Assembly (NCBI RefSeq): GCF_001294575.1
Contig: NZ_CP012676.1
Span: forward strand, 1,550,001 to 1,614,000
From: Pseudomonas versuta
Lineage (GTDB): Bacteria > Pseudomonadota > Gammaproteobacteria > Pseudomonadales > Pseudomonadaceae
Length of the DNA: 64,000 nt
Direction: 5' to 3'
The translations under genes and the position numbers were made by a program. Under the pieces are notes generated by a model. The model did not search any database. It was not told where the DNA came from and saw only the letters and a list, made by a program, of their open reading frames with translations. This document shows positions 42,016-51,918 of the stretch, in pieces (the first letter of the stretch is position 1; each line of letters opens with the position of its first letter).

Positions 42016-45000
42016 TTGACCTCCACGGTGCTCAGGCCGTTGCCTTGACGACGTACCTGGATCTGTACCGGTATGCGCTCGTGCATTTCCTGGACATGGG
42101 AGATCACCCCGACTTTGCGGCCCTGGGCCTGCAGGCCATCCAGTGCATCCATCGCCAGTTGCAGTGACTCGGGGTCGAGGCTGCCGAAGCCTTCGTCGAT
42201 AAACAGCGATTCGATTTTCAGCGTGCTGGAGGCCATCGACGCCAGACCCAATGCCAGGGCCAGCGATACGAGGAAGGTTTCACCGCCGGACAGGGAATGC
42301 ACTGAGCGCAGTTCGTCGCCCATTTCGGTGTCCATCACCAACAGGCCGAGCATGCTGCCGCCGCGTTTGAGGCGATAACGGCGCACCAGTTGGCGCAGTT
42401 GCGCATTGGCGTGATGCACCAGCAGGTCGAGGTTGTAGGCCTGGGCGATTTTGCGGAAGGTGTCGCCGGTGGCTGAGCCGATCAGCGCATTGAGCCGCGC
42501 CCAGCGCTGCCATTCGTCGTAGGCCTGGCTGATACGTTGTGCCAGTGCCTGATTGGCTTCCTGGCGGCGTTGATCTTCGGCTTGCCGGGCGCGCAATTCG
42601 GCAGATTGCTGCTCGCTGGCGTTTATCAGGCTGTGCAGTTCATTCAAGGCGCTGTCCAGCGCCTGGGCGTCAAGGTTGCCATTGGCCTGGGCCTGATGCT
42701 GGTTCAGGCGTTGCTCGCGCTCCTGCAGCAGGACGCGGGCTTGCTCGACTGCTTTTTCGCTGTTTTGCAATTGCACGCGCAATTCGCGCAGTTGTGCTTG
42801 GTCAATGCTCAGCAACTGCTGCAAACGGCTGTCATCCAGTTCGCTGTGCTGCGCGCGCCATTGCGCAACCTGAGCGCTGAGGCTGGCGTGTTCCTGTTGC
42901 AGCCCGTGCTGGCGCTCCTGCTGTGCCTTGAGTTCGGCTGCCAGTTGCAGCAACTGGTTGGCACTGGCTTGCAAGGCCTGTTCGGCTTCGGTCTGGGCCA
43001 CGCGGGCCTGTTCCACTGCCTGCTCCAGACTGTGCTGCCACCGTTGCGCGCTGGCGTAATCGCCGAGCAAGTCGGTGAGGGCCTGCTGGCCTGTCTGCTG
43101 TTGCGCGGTCAGTTCGAGCACGCTGCGTTGCAGGGTTTCGAGCTCTTTAGTGATGTTGGCTTGCTGATACTGCGCCCGCTCGATTTTGCTCGCCCGTTCA
43201 GTCTGTTCCGATTGTTCATCGCGCTGTTGATCCAGCTGCGCCAGGCGATCCGCCACTTGCTGGTCAAGCGCCATAAAACAGGCTGATGCGTTATCACGCA
43301 GCGCCGCGAGAGTCACCGCTGGCAGCAGGTTGGCGAATTGCGCCAGCTCATCTGCCAGCCGCTGGTTATCGGCATTAAGGTGCAGGCGTTGTTCGGCCAG
43401 TTGTTGCGCGGCAACCTGACTGGCTTCGTGACTGCGCTGCACCTGCCCCTGTAACTGCGCCGCTTCTTTTTGCAGGGCGAGCAGGGTGTTCTGGCGCTGT
43501 TGATCCTGATTGATGCTGTGTTGCAGCCCGCTCAGGCGCTGGCTCAGCCACTGTTCGCGCCTGGCCGGGTCTTGTGCCAGCCATTGTGGATACAGTGCAT
43601 GGGCCTCAAGGCTCGGAGCCAGGCTCTGTTGTTCATCGAGAATTTGCTGGTGTTGCTGCACAAACTCGCGGTGCTGGGCATTGACCCCGCCCACTTTTTC
43701 ACGCAACTGAATCAAGGTTTCCTTGAGGCCGTCGACCACCTTGCGGGCGTTGGCCTCTTCTTCCTCGTCAAAGCGCGAGAGGCTCTGCAACAGCGCTTCT
43801 GGCTGGTGATAGGGGTGCTCATGGCTGCCGCAGACCGGGCACGGCTGATCGTCTTGCAGCTGGGCGCGCAGCTCTTCGACGCTGGCGCTGCGGGCCAGTC
43901 GCTGACGTTCGAGCAGCTGTTGGGTGACCAGCAGGGCTTGCTCGGCAGACTCGAATTGTTTTTTGGTCGCGGTGCCTTGTGCGATCAACTGTTCGCGTTC
44001 GGTCAGCAGAGTCTGCAGCTTGAGTTGTACCGCCTGCAGGCGGGCATCCAGTGCGAGCTGGCTGCTGCACAGGCGCTGCAAGTCTTCAAACGCGCGCTGT
44101 TGCTGACGGTTATCAGTGAGCAGGCTACCCAGGGTCTGGATTTGCTCGTTGACCGCCTGTGGCTCTGCTTCGGCTTCCTGGAACAGTATTTCCAGGGTGT
44201 TGCGCAGCTCGTTCAGTTCCCGGGCAGCCCGTTCGGCCCTTTGTTCGAGGGCGGGTAGTTCCTTGTGTCCGGTGCTCAGGGTGTTGCTCAGTCGAACCAG
44301 TTGCTGCAACCGTGGGCGATAGGCGTCCCAGGCATTGGCCAGGGGGGCCTGGTCAGTGCTTTGCTCCAGTTGGCGGGCTATGTGCTCAAGGCGTTCGGCG
44401 CCTTGTTGCTGGCGCTCATTCATCTGGTTCAGGGCTTGCTGACCCTCGGCACAGGCCTGTTGAGCCTGCCGGGCCAGCGCTTGCTGGTCACTGAGGGTCT
44501 GGGTCAGGCGGTCCAGGTTGGCATGGGCCAGGTGCGCCTGCTGTACCAGTGGCGCGGATTCACGTTGCCCGGTCTGGGCTTGGGTGGCCGCCAGCCGGGC
44601 GGTTTGCAGGGCCTGCTGCAGCCGGGTTTGTTGTTCGCCGAGCACGCTTTGCTGGCGAAGGTGGGCACTGATCTGTTCGGCCAGCGGGCTTGACTGGGCA
44701 TCCAGTTCGGCCAGCCGGGCAAATTGATGGCGTTGGGGCGCCAATTGCTCCAGCAGGTTGAGGCTGTGGCGCTGGTCGGCCTGGCTGTCCCACCGGGTTT
44801 GGGCGTGTTGCAGTTGCTCGGCGGCGCTGAGCTGTTGCTCTTGCAGCTCGCGCAGGGTTTTAAGCCAGGTGTGTTGTTGCTCCAGCTGTTTGAGCTGGAT
44901 TTGGCGATTAGTCAGCTGTTGCCGGGCCTCGTTGTAGTGCTGGTCCAGCTCGGCGCGTTGTTGCGGCGCAAGCGGGGTAACGCCCACCGCCTGATCCTGC

Positions 45001-45653
45001 AGTTGCTTGTGGATGTCGCGGGCTTCTTTAGCCTTGTCGAAGGCGCGCTTGCCCAGGCGGGTATAGAGCGCGGTGTCGGTGAGTTTTTCCAGCAGCTCGC
45101 TGCGCTCGTTGTCGTCGGCTTTGAGAAAGGCACTGAATTCGCTCTGGGCCAGCATCACGGCGCGGGTGAACTGCTCGAAGTTGAGCCCCAGGCGCGCTTC
45201 CAGCTGCACTTTGTAATCGCCTTTCTGGCTGGCCAGCAATTGGTCGCTGTCCAGGTCGCGCAGGCTTTGGCGGCTGGCCTGCAGCTTGCCGGTGGCTTTC
45301 TCACGGGCGCGATTGGCTTCCCAGCGGGCCCGGTAACGGCGGCCGTCGATGCCGACAAAGTCAACTTCGGCATAGCCTTCGCCGGTACCCCGACGCAGCA
45401 GGGTACGAGGGTCGCCGGTGGCCACTTCGCCATCGGCATCCGGGACCTTGGCATCGCGCCCGGTGTTGCTCAGGCGCGGTACGGCACCAAACAGCGCCAG
45501 GCACAAGGCGTCGAGCAGGGTGCTTTTACCGGCTCCGGTGGGGCCGGTTATCGCAAACAGCCCGGCACTGGCCAGGGGCTCGGCGGTGAAGTCCAGTTCA
45601 AAAGGACCAGCCAGCGAGGCGAGGTTTTTCAGGCGGATGGCGAGGATTTTCAT
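42012..45653 (-). CDS. sbcC: SbcC ATPase subunit of the SbcCD nuclease
   Basis: A 1213-residue SMC-like ATPase that, with SbcD, cleaves DNA hairpins and processes ends during repair. The N-terminal Walker A GPTGAGKST is at residues 37-45. Two long Gln/Leu-rich coiled coils flank the zinc hook CPVCGSHEH (Cys605 and Cys608), where two molecules join. The C-terminus has the signature HSLSGGETFLVSLALALGLA and Walker B SLFIDEGFGSLD. The start overlaps the sbcD stop by four bases, and the stop overlaps the GST gene start by four bases. The hairpin-rich REP and palindrome content of this chromosome is the kind of substrate that SbcCD processes. Confidence 0.97.
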   Translation of the reverse strand: MKILAIRLKNLASLAGPFELDFTAEPLASAGLFAITGPTGAGKSTLLDALCLALFGAVPRLSNTGRDAKVPDADGEVATGDPRTLLRRGTGEGYAEVDFVGIDGRRYRARWEANRAREKATGKLQASRQSLRDLDSDQLLASQKGDYKVQLEARLGLNFEQFTRAVMLAQSEFSAFLKADDNERSELLEKLTDTALYTRLGKRAFDKAKEARDIHKQLQDQAVGVTPLAPQQRAELDQHYNEARQQLTNRQIQLKQLEQQHTWLKTLRELQEQQLSAAEQLQHAQTRWDSQADQRHSLNLLEQLAPQRHQFARLAELDAQSSPLAEQISAHLRQQSVLGEQQTRLQQALQTARLAATQAQTGQRESAPLVQQAHLAHANLDRLTQTLSDQQALARQAQQACAEGQQALNQMNERQQQGAERLEHIARQLEQSTDQAPLANAWDAYRPRLQQLVRLSNTLSTGHKELPALEQRAERAARELNELRNTLEILFQEAEAEPQAVNEQIQTLGSLLTDNRQQQRAFEDLQRLCSSQLALDARLQAVQLKLQTLLTEREQLIAQGTATKKQFESAEQALLVTQQLLERQRLARSASVEELRAQLQDDQPCPVCGSHEHPYHQPEALLQSLSRFDEEEEANARKVVDGLKETLIQLREKVGGVNAQHREFVQQHQQILDEQQSLAPSLEAHALYPQWLAQDPARREQWLSQRLSGLQHSINQDQQRQNTLLALQKEAAQLQGQVQRSHEASQVAAQQLAEQRLHLNADNQRLADELAQFANLLPAVTLAALRDNASACFMALDQQVADRLAQLDQQRDEQSEQTERASKIERAQYQQANITKELETLQRSVLELTAQQQTGQQALTDLLGDYASAQRWQHSLEQAVEQARVAQTEAEQALQASANQLLQLAAELKAQQERQHGLQQEHASLSAQVAQWRAQHSELDDSRLQQLLSIDQAQLRELRVQLQNSEKAVEQARVLLQEREQRLNQHQAQANGNLDAQALDSALNELHSLINASEQQSAELRARQAEDQRRQEANQALAQRISQAYDEWQRWARLNALIGSATGDTFRKIAQAYNLDLLVHHANAQLRQLVRRYRLKRGGSMLGLLVMDTEMGDELRSVHSLSGGETFLVSLALALGLASMASSTLKIESLFIDEGFGSLDPESLQLAMDALDGLQAQGRKVGVISHVQEMHERIPVQIQVRRQGNGLSTVEVK

Positions 45654-46894
45654 GGCTGTTCACCTTCCAGCTGTACTTCTTGCAGCAACTGCGCAAAGTC
45701 CTTGAGGGTTTGCTCGTCGGCTTCACTGGCGTAGGTCTCTTGCCAGGCACGGCTGAACAGTTCCTGGGGGGTCAGTTGATCGAGTTCGATCAGGCGCGCG
45801 CTGTCTTCATCTTCGCTGCGCTTGCCACTGCCGGCGTATTCGGCAGCGATGCGCACCAGGCGCACCGATTTGCCCTGTAGTGCGGTTTCAATCTGCTGGC
45901 GCAAGTCTGGCTGCGGCTCGTCGAGCGTTACCCGCACTTCGAGCCAGGGCTGGCGCAGGGCGTCGGCCAGCAAGTCGATGTCGGGAAGTTCGGCCAGCTG
46001 GCTGAGGATTTGTGCCAACGGTGCCGGGCCTACGCGTCGCAGGTTGACCGCGCGCGGGATCAGTAGCGGTTCAACGCTGACCAGGGTTTCGCCATCGAGC
46101 TGCACATCGAGGATCTGATGCTGGTAGCCGATTTCCGAGAACGACAGCGGGATCGGTGAACCGCAGTAACGAATGCGCTCTTCACTGTTGACGCGCTGTG
46201 GCTTGTGCAAATGCCCCAGCGCCACATAGCTGATGCTTGGACCAAACAGGCTGGCGGGCAGGGCTTCGGCGTTGCCGATGATCAGGCTGCGCTCGGAGTC
46301 TTCCGAGACTGAACCGCCGGCCATGTGCGCGTGGCTGATGGCGATCAGGGCCTGGCCGGGCTTGCGTCTGGCGTTGGCCGCAGCGATCAGCCATTCATGG
46401 ACCTGGCCGATGCCGCGCAGGTAGTCGTCGCCCAACTGCGCGCCAGTGACTTCGGCGGGTCGCAGAAACGGCAGCGCCAGACACCAGGCGGCCACTTCAC
46501 CAGACGCATCGGGCAGCGGGATCAGCAGGCGTTCTGCATCCAGCTGGCCGTCATCGAGCCACAGCACCCGGCCCAGCGCGTGGGTGCGCAGGCGGCGCAT
46601 CAAGGGTGCCGGCAACTCGATCCGCGAACCGGAGTCGTGGTTGCCGGCAATCATGACGATCGTCAGCTTGGGCTGTTGCTCGTGGGCGCTGACGATAAAG
46701 TCGTAGAGCCGTTCCTGGGCTTTGACCGGCGGGTTGACGGTGTCGAAGATGTCACCGGCAATCAGCAGCACGTCCGGCTGCTGCTCACCCAGCCGGTCCA
46801 ATAGCCAGCTCAGAAAGCAAGCGTGTTCGAAGTCGCGTTCCTGGCCGTGGAGGTTTTGCCCCAGGTGCCAGTCGGAAGTGTGAAACAGGCGCAT
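45650..46894 (-). CDS. sbcD: SbcD nuclease subunit
   Basis: A 414-residue calcineurin-type phosphoesterase with the Mre11/SbcD active site: MRLFHTSDWHLGQNLHG (metal Asp and His), LLIAGDIFDTVNPP, VMIAGNHDSGSRIEL, ISHAHMAGG and YVALGHLHKPQ. It supplies the nuclease activity, with ATP from SbcC. ATG 46894 gives the exact expected N-terminus; an in-frame upstream extension to 46948 has no family support. It opens the sbcD-sbcC-GST operon, about 90 bases after the batD stop. Confidence 0.97.
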   Translation of the reverse strand: MRLFHTSDWHLGQNLHGQERDFEHACFLSWLLDRLGEQQPDVLLIAGDIFDTVNPPVKAQERLYDFIVSAHEQQPKLTIVMIAGNHDSGSRIELPAPLMRRLRTHALGRVLWLDDGQLDAERLLIPLPDASGEVAAWCLALPFLRPAEVTGAQLGDDYLRGIGQVHEWLIAAANARRKPGQALIAISHAHMAGGSVSEDSERSLIIGNAEALPASLFGPSISYVALGHLHKPQRVNSEERIRYCGSPIPLSFSEIGYQHQILDVQLDGETLVSVEPLLIPRAVNLRRVGPAPLAQILSQLAELPDIDLLADALRQPWLEVRVTLDEPQPDLRQQIETALQGKSVRLVRIAAEYAGSGKRSEDEDSARLIELDQLTPQELFSRAWQETYASEADEQTLKDFAQLLQEVQLEGEQP

Positions 46895-46984
46895 GACAGA
46901 GTCCGTAAAAAATGGGCTTCGTCCGACATGGGCCGGACGCGACAGCAACCCGGGCGCACAGGTCGGCGCGGGGTTGCCTTGAAA

Positions 46985-48619
46985 TTATTTGGGGTACAGC
47001 GGTGGCAGGCTGCTGGGTTCGCTGCCCGCATCTTGCTCGCGCTCGGCGGCAGGGATGCTGCGAATGGCTTTCCACAGCTCTTCGCCTTGCCAGTGCTGGC
47101 CGGTTTCGCTGTAGAGCGCGCCATTGAGGCCATCCAGGGCATCGGACAGCAATACAAAGCGCGCAGCCATCTCGGCCAGGGTTTCCGGTTGTTGCCGGGC
47201 CCAGGCATCCAGTGCCTGGCGGGTGGCCTGCGGGTCGTTGGCCAGGCAGGCACGCTTGAGATCATCGAGCAGGGTGCGGGGGCTGGGGCCGGTTTGCGCG
47301 GCCCGCAAAATGGCCGGCTGCCAGCGCGCGCGCCACCACAGGCCGAAACCGGCCAGGGTCGAGCAGGCGAGGATCAAGGTGCTCAGTTGCCACAGCCACA
47401 ACGTCGAGTCGGTATTCAAAGTCGCGGGGATGTTACCCACGGGGGTGTCGACCGTCATGTTCGGGTTGGCGGCCACCTGCAGGGTGCGGGCCGGCAGGTA
47501 GCTGCGTTCCAGACGGTCTTCATGGGTGTTCCACCAGACCACTTCGACAGCAGGCAGTTCTACCTGGCCTACCCGGGCCGGAACCAGCGCCTCGCGTTCT
47601 TCGCGAGTACCCACCAGGCCGTTTTCGGTGATCTGGTTGCTCAGCTGCGGCAGGTCGGGGTAACGGCGCAATCCGCTGACGTCCGTGGCGGGCAGCGGGG
47701 GAATCTGGGCGCTGGACAGACCTTCAGCCTTGAGGGTGAGGGTGCGGGTCAGTGAGTCGCCGACCTGGCAGTGGTCCGGCTCGGGGTTCCAGGACTCGCT
47801 GACACTCAGGCTGCGCGCCGGGAGCCAGGGGGAGCTCACCGGGTAGTCGGCAGGCTTGGGTTTGACTGTCAGCGGGATGTCCGTGGACGTCACGTGTACC
47901 AGTTTTCCGGGCTTGGGGCCCAGCGGGGCAGGGGCCGTGGCTTGCTGGCTGTCCACCAGGGTGGCGCTGAAGGTCTGGGCCGGGATGACCAGCTCGCCGC
48001 TTTTTTGCGGGTAAATGCCGTAGCGCAGTTCAATCACGCCGTGGCGAACACCGTTGATCAACTTCTCGTAGGTCCGCGATTCGCCCAGTTGCTCGACAAT
48101 GGCGTCAGTCAGGTGCAAGGGGGTCAGGCTGCTGTCGTCGTACAGCGCGACCGAGTGATAAATGCGCAAGGTCAATATCGCCTGGGCCTGTACGTAAACG
48201 TCTGGCTGGTCGAGGCTGGTTTCGATAAATACCGGGGCCAGTTCGTTGTCGCTGCTGGTGCTTTGCGTCACCGTCAGGCTGATGGGCAGGCTGTGATAGG
48301 CGCCGACTTGCAGGGGTGGAATGATCACGCTGCCGGTGCGTTTTGGCTGCAAGGTGATAATCCAGCGGGTGTTGGCCTTGTTCTCGTCGTTGAGGTTGGT
48401 GAACTGGTTGACCTGGCGCGTCCCCCGTACTTCGAACAGTGCCTGAAGCGGCGTCAGGTCCGGCTTGCCGAACAGGGTGGCGTCGTTTGACTCAAGCGTC
48501 AGCTCGACGGTTTCGCCGGAGTTGAGCTGATTGCGGTCAACACTGGCAACCAGCCCGAGCGCGTGGGCTGGCAAGGTCCAGCAGCAGAGCAAAAGAAGCA
48601 GGGCGCAAATGCGGTTCAT
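46985..48619 (-). CDS. batD: BatD-like protein
   Basis: A 544-residue envelope protein. A signal peptide (NRICALLLLLCCWTLPAHA) is followed by immunoglobulin-like beta domains (VDRNQLNSGETVELTLESND is the typical first motif of BatD; a second repeat is near RTLTLKAEGL), one TM near residue 410 (WLWQLSTLILACSTLAGFGL) and a cytoplasmic helical tail with AARFVLLSDALDG. BatD is found with BatA and BatB and is linked to aerotolerance and stress survival, mechanism unclear. ATG 48619 overlaps the batB stop by four bases. It closes the moxR-bat operon. Confidence 0.9.
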   Translation of the reverse strand: MNRICALLLLLCCWTLPAHALGLVASVDRNQLNSGETVELTLESNDATLFGKPDLTPLQALFEVRGTRQVNQFTNLNDENKANTRWIITLQPKRTGSVIIPPLQVGAYHSLPISLTVTQSTSSDNELAPVFIETSLDQPDVYVQAQAILTLRIYHSVALYDDSSLTPLHLTDAIVEQLGESRTYEKLINGVRHGVIELRYGIYPQKSGELVIPAQTFSATLVDSQQATAPAPLGPKPGKLVHVTSTDIPLTVKPKPADYPVSSPWLPARSLSVSESWNPEPDHCQVGDSLTRTLTLKAEGLSSAQIPPLPATDVSGLRRYPDLPQLSNQITENGLVGTREEREALVPARVGQVELPAVEVVWWNTHEDRLERSYLPARTLQVAANPNMTVDTPVGNIPATLNTDSTLWLWQLSTLILACSTLAGFGLWWRARWQPAILRAAQTGPSPRTLLDDLKRACLANDPQATRQALDAWARQQPETLAEMAARFVLLSDALDGLNGALYSETGQHWQGEELWKAIRSIPAAEREQDAGSEPSSLPPLYPK

Positions 48620-50358
48620 TGAGGCGAGTCCTGATGTTGCTGCTGTTCGTACCAAAATTTTCTGCGCAACAATTCGCTGGGGTTATCGGGGATCTGTCTG
48701 AGCCATTGTTCCAGTGCCTGGCGATGCTCCTCGTCCAGATGATCTGAAGTCGGGGCTGGCGGCGGCGTGGTGGGGCCGTCCGCGGGTTCGTTGCCAGGTC
48801 GTGCATTATCGGCTGCGGGAGGCGGTTCGAGCGAGTCGTTATTGTTGCCCGCAGCCTCCGGCTCGGTGGCCGAGCTGTTTTCCTGTTGCTGCGCCGCATC
48901 GCCCGTGGCACTGCTGTTGCTGGAACTGACAGGGGGAGTGGGGGGCGGCTGCGATGCGGTCTCGGGTGTCTTGTCGTCCGGCGGCGTGGCTTCGGCGCGT
49001 TTTTGTTCAAGCACTTGCTCGACCAGGGTTTTGTTCTGTGCCGCCACCTGCAAGTCCGGCTGCAACTCCAGGGCTTGCTCGTAGGCGTCGATAGCCGCTT
49101 CCAGTTCACCGCTCATGGCCAGCGCGTTGCCGCGGTTAAAGTGGGCACTGGCGGTGTTGGCCTCGGCAAAGCGCCGCGCCGCAGCCGCGTAGTCTCCCGC
49201 CTGATACAACGCGTAGCCTTGCCACTGCGAGTCTTCGAAGTGTTCGACAGCTTGCAGCGGTTTTTTCTGCTCCAGCAAACGCTGGCCCTGCTGGTCCGGG
49301 CGCAGCCACAGGTCGGTAAAGCTCATGGCGTAGCCGGGCTGGGGCAACATGAAAAGCAGCGGTAAACACAGCAGCCAGCCACGACGGCCTGCACAGGCGG
49401 CCAGTAACAACAGTGGCAGCAACAGCCAGTAACCCTGATCGGCCCAGGTGTCCAGGCGCAGGGTCTGGCCGTTATTGCGCACATGCCGGGGGCCATCGAG
49501 CAGGCCCAGGCCACGCAGGTCGTTGTCATCCAGTCGTGCCTGGCGGTAGCTGCCGTCAACTTCGAGGGCGAATGCCCGCAAGCCCTGGCTGTCGAGACGC
49601 GGCATGAGGATGGCGCCCTGATCGTCCTTGAGGAACTGGCCGTTTTCGTCAACCACAGGCGCGCCATCACGGCTGCCGACACCGAGGATCAGCAACTGCG
49701 GTGTATGGCTGTTTAATCGCTGGGCAATCCCCAGCTGTTCTTGCTCGCTCAGTGAGGAGGTGATGAGCAGCAGACGGCCTTGCCCCAGAGACCCCTGATC
49801 CAGAAGCTTGAGGGCCTGGTCCACCGCCAGGTCGGCGCGATGGCCCGGTTGCGGCATGATTGAGGGCTTCAGCGCTTCGATCAGGTTGCGGCTGGTGGCC
49901 AGGTCGTCGGACAGCGGCACCAGGGTATGGGCGCTGCCGGCGTAGACAATGATTGCGGTTTGCGCATCGCTGCGGCTTTGCAGCAGGTCGTAGAGCTTGT
50001 GGCGTGCTTGCTCCAGCCGATTTGGTGATTTGTCGGTAGCGAGCATTTCGGGCGTCAGTTGCAGCATCACCACCAGCGGGTCGGCAGGTTTGCGGGTGGA
50101 CTGTTCAACCCGCTCCCAGCTTGGACCGAGCAGTGCCAGCAGGGCCAGCAGCCATGCGAGGCCAAGGGCGACCCAGGGCAGCTTGCTGTTGCGGCCGTTG
50201 CCGCCGCTGAGCAGCACGCGATGGAAGGCCACTGGCAGGATCATCTGCCAGCGTCCGGCGCGCTTTTGCCGATGCCAGAGTTTCCACAGCAGCCAGCCGA
50301 GCAGTGGCAACAGCAGCAGCCATTCGGGACGGAACCAGTGGGGCCAGAGCGTACTCAT
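48616..50358 (-). CDS. batB: BatB/BatC-type protein: VWA domain, TPR and Pro-rich tail
   Basis: A 580-residue membrane protein that joins functions separate in other genomes. Residues about 8-75 hold two TM segments, about 85-285 a von Willebrand A domain, about 305-340 another TM pair, then tetratricopeptide repeats (HFNRGNALAMSGELEAAIDA, YEQALELQPDLQVAAQNK) as in BatC, and a Pro/Ser/Glu-rich linker to a short helical end (EEHRQALEQWLRQIPDNPSE). The VWA metal site DxSxS is missing: the equivalent strand reads VVMLQLTPEMLATD, so metal binding is unlikely. It overlaps batA upstream and batD downstream by four bases each. Function is inferred from the family only. Confidence 0.88.
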   Translation of the reverse strand: MSTLWPHWFRPEWLLLLPLLGWLLWKLWHRQKRAGRWQMILPVAFHRVLLSGGNGRNSKLPWVALGLAWLLALLALLGPSWERVEQSTRKPADPLVVMLQLTPEMLATDKSPNRLEQARHKLYDLLQSRSDAQTAIIVYAGSAHTLVPLSDDLATSRNLIEALKPSIMPQPGHRADLAVDQALKLLDQGSLGQGRLLLITSSLSEQEQLGIAQRLNSHTPQLLILGVGSRDGAPVVDENGQFLKDDQGAILMPRLDSQGLRAFALEVDGSYRQARLDDNDLRGLGLLDGPRHVRNNGQTLRLDTWADQGYWLLLPLLLLAACAGRRGWLLCLPLLFMLPQPGYAMSFTDLWLRPDQQGQRLLEQKKPLQAVEHFEDSQWQGYALYQAGDYAAAARRFAEANTASAHFNRGNALAMSGELEAAIDAYEQALELQPDLQVAAQNKTLVEQVLEQKRAEATPPDDKTPETASQPPPTPPVSSSNSSATGDAAQQQENSSATEPEAAGNNNDSLEPPPAADNARPGNEPADGPTTPPPAPTSDHLDEEHRQALEQWLRQIPDNPSELLRRKFWYEQQQHQDSPQ

Positions 50359-51431
50359 CGGCGCCTCCGCAAGCGCAGGCGCTTGAGCCTTGAACGCCAG
50401 TCAGGATGCTGTAGCAGAAAGTGTTTTTTGCTCAGCCAGCGCTGCAGCGGATTGCCGGGCCACAGTTCATGGATCACTAGCAGCACGCTGAGCAAGAGGG
50501 CGCCAGCCAGTGGCCAGCTGTAAAGCGCGTGTGCCGGGCGGGCCTGGGTGGGTTGCTGGGCGACGGGTTCCAGCCGGTCAAGGGTGTCCTTGATCGCAGC
50601 CAGCTCCTTGCCGTCGCGGGCACGGAAGTACTGGCCTGCGGTGACTTTGGCGATTTCTTCCAGGGCGGGCTCGTCCAGGTCCACCCCGGGGTTGATGCTG
50701 AACATGCCTTTGGCGCTGCTTTCAGCCGGGTCGGCGCCTATCCCGATCGGGTAGATTCTGACGCCTTCCTCGGCGGCAAGGCGTGCGGCGGTCAGCGGGT
50801 CGATCTGGCCGCCGTTGTTGGCCCCGTCGGTGACCAGGATCAGCACTCGACTCTGTGCCGGGCGCTGGCGCAAGCGTTTCAGGGCAAGGCCAATGGCGTC
50901 GCCGATGGCGGTGTTTTTACCGGCGATGCCGATTCGCGCTTCATCGAGCCAGGTGCGAACGGTGTGGCGGTCGAAGGTCAATGGCGCTTGCAGATAGGCC
51001 TGACTGCCGAACAGAATCAGGCCGACCCGGTCGCCTTCGCGGTTTTCGAGAAAGTCGCCGAGCAGGCTTTTGACCAGGTCCAGGCGACTGATGTCTTCGT
51101 CGTGCCATTGCATGTCCGGGAAGTCCATCGACCCGGATACATCCACCGCCACCAGCAGATCCCGCCCGCTGGCAGCAATCGGCAGTGGCTCGCCCAGCCA
51201 TTGCGGGCGTGCAGCTGCGGTCAGCAGCAACAGCCACAGGAGCACATAAGGAATTTGCTGGCGCCCTGACGGCATCGTCGCCCGGGCCTTGCGCCGGGCC
51301 AGTTCTTCCAGGTCCGCCAGAAAACTGACCTTGAGGGCGGCCTCGCCACTGTCGGCAGCGGGCAGCACAAGGCGCATCAGCCAGGGCAGCGGCAGCAAGA
51401 CAAAGAGCCATGGCCAGGCGAACTCAAACAT
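50355..51431 (-). CDS. batA: BatA-like VWA-domain membrane protein
   Basis: A 358-residue inner-membrane protein with two N-terminal TM segments (about 7-25 and 60-75), a von Willebrand factor A domain (about 92-290) and a C-terminal TM. The metal-ion-dependent adhesion site is intact: DVSGS at residues 97-101 in LLVAVDVSGSMDFPD, then TDGANNGG later. BatA proteins occur with MoxR AAA+ ATPases, which may remodel or insert metal into VWA partners. ATG 51431 overlaps the DUF4381 stop by eight bases. It is the VWA member of this operon with a complete metal site. Confidence 0.92.
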   Translation of the reverse strand: MFEFAWPWLFVLLPLPWLMRLVLPAADSGEAALKVSFLADLEELARRKARATMPSGRQQIPYVLLWLLLLTAAARPQWLGEPLPIAASGRDLLVAVDVSGSMDFPDMQWHDEDISRLDLVKSLLGDFLENREGDRVGLILFGSQAYLQAPLTFDRHTVRTWLDEARIGIAGKNTAIGDAIGLALKRLRQRPAQSRVLILVTDGANNGGQIDPLTAARLAAEEGVRIYPIGIGADPAESSAKGMFSINPGVDLDEPALEEIAKVTAGQYFRARDGKELAAIKDTLDRLEPVAQQPTQARPAHALYSWPLAGALLLSVLLVIHELWPGNPLQRWLSKKHFLLQHPDWRSRLKRLRLRRRR

Positions 51432-51918
51432 GTTTGCGAATCCAGGTTTCAACCGCTTGATTGAGGCCGGCAATCGCCTTGTCATCAAGCTTGCATTCGG
51501 GCTTGTAGGCCCCTTCAACCAATACCATCCAGCGGGTCAGGCCGGCAGCCGGGCAACGGTTGTCGAGGAACGCCAGCCATTTGCGGCCATTGAGGGTGTG
51601 GCTCTGGCTGTAGGGGTAGTGGTTGCGGCACAGGCGTTTGAGCAGGCCGTTGAGTTGTTGCAGCCAGGCCCCGGCGGGGGCGCCATCGTAGGGCTTGGGG
51701 AAAGCGGCAAGCTCTTCAAGCGCCGCCAGACGTACCGGGTCCAGAGGTTGCTCGGCCCTGCGGGGCAGGCGTTTGACCGGCAGATAACGGCGCAGCCACC
51801 ACAGGCCCCAGCCCAGGGCCGCAAGCAGGATCAGCAACAGCCACCAGCCCGGCGCGGGCGGCCAAAAGCCGATCAGCGGTGGCGGGATCAAGGGCTGCAG
51901 CTGTTCAAGGTCTTTCAT
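51424..51918 (-). CDS. DUF4381 domain membrane protein
   Basis: A 164-residue protein with one TM near the N-terminus (APGWWLLLILLAALGWGLWW) and a cytoplasmic helical domain containing LAALEELAAFPKPYDGAPAG and WLAFLDNRCPAAG. DUF4381 proteins occur only in moxR-DUF58-VWA operons. The gene overlaps the DUF58 gene by four bases and batA by eight bases. Function unknown, presumably a scaffold. Confidence 0.9.
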   Translation of the reverse strand: MKDLEQLQPLIPPPLIGFWPPAPGWWLLLILLAALGWGLWWLRRYLPVKRLPRRAEQPLDPVRLAALEELAAFPKPYDGAPAGAWLQQLNGLLKRLCRNHYPYSQSHTLNGRKWLAFLDNRCPAAGLTRWMVLVEGAYKPECKLDDKAIAGLNQAVETWIRKHV

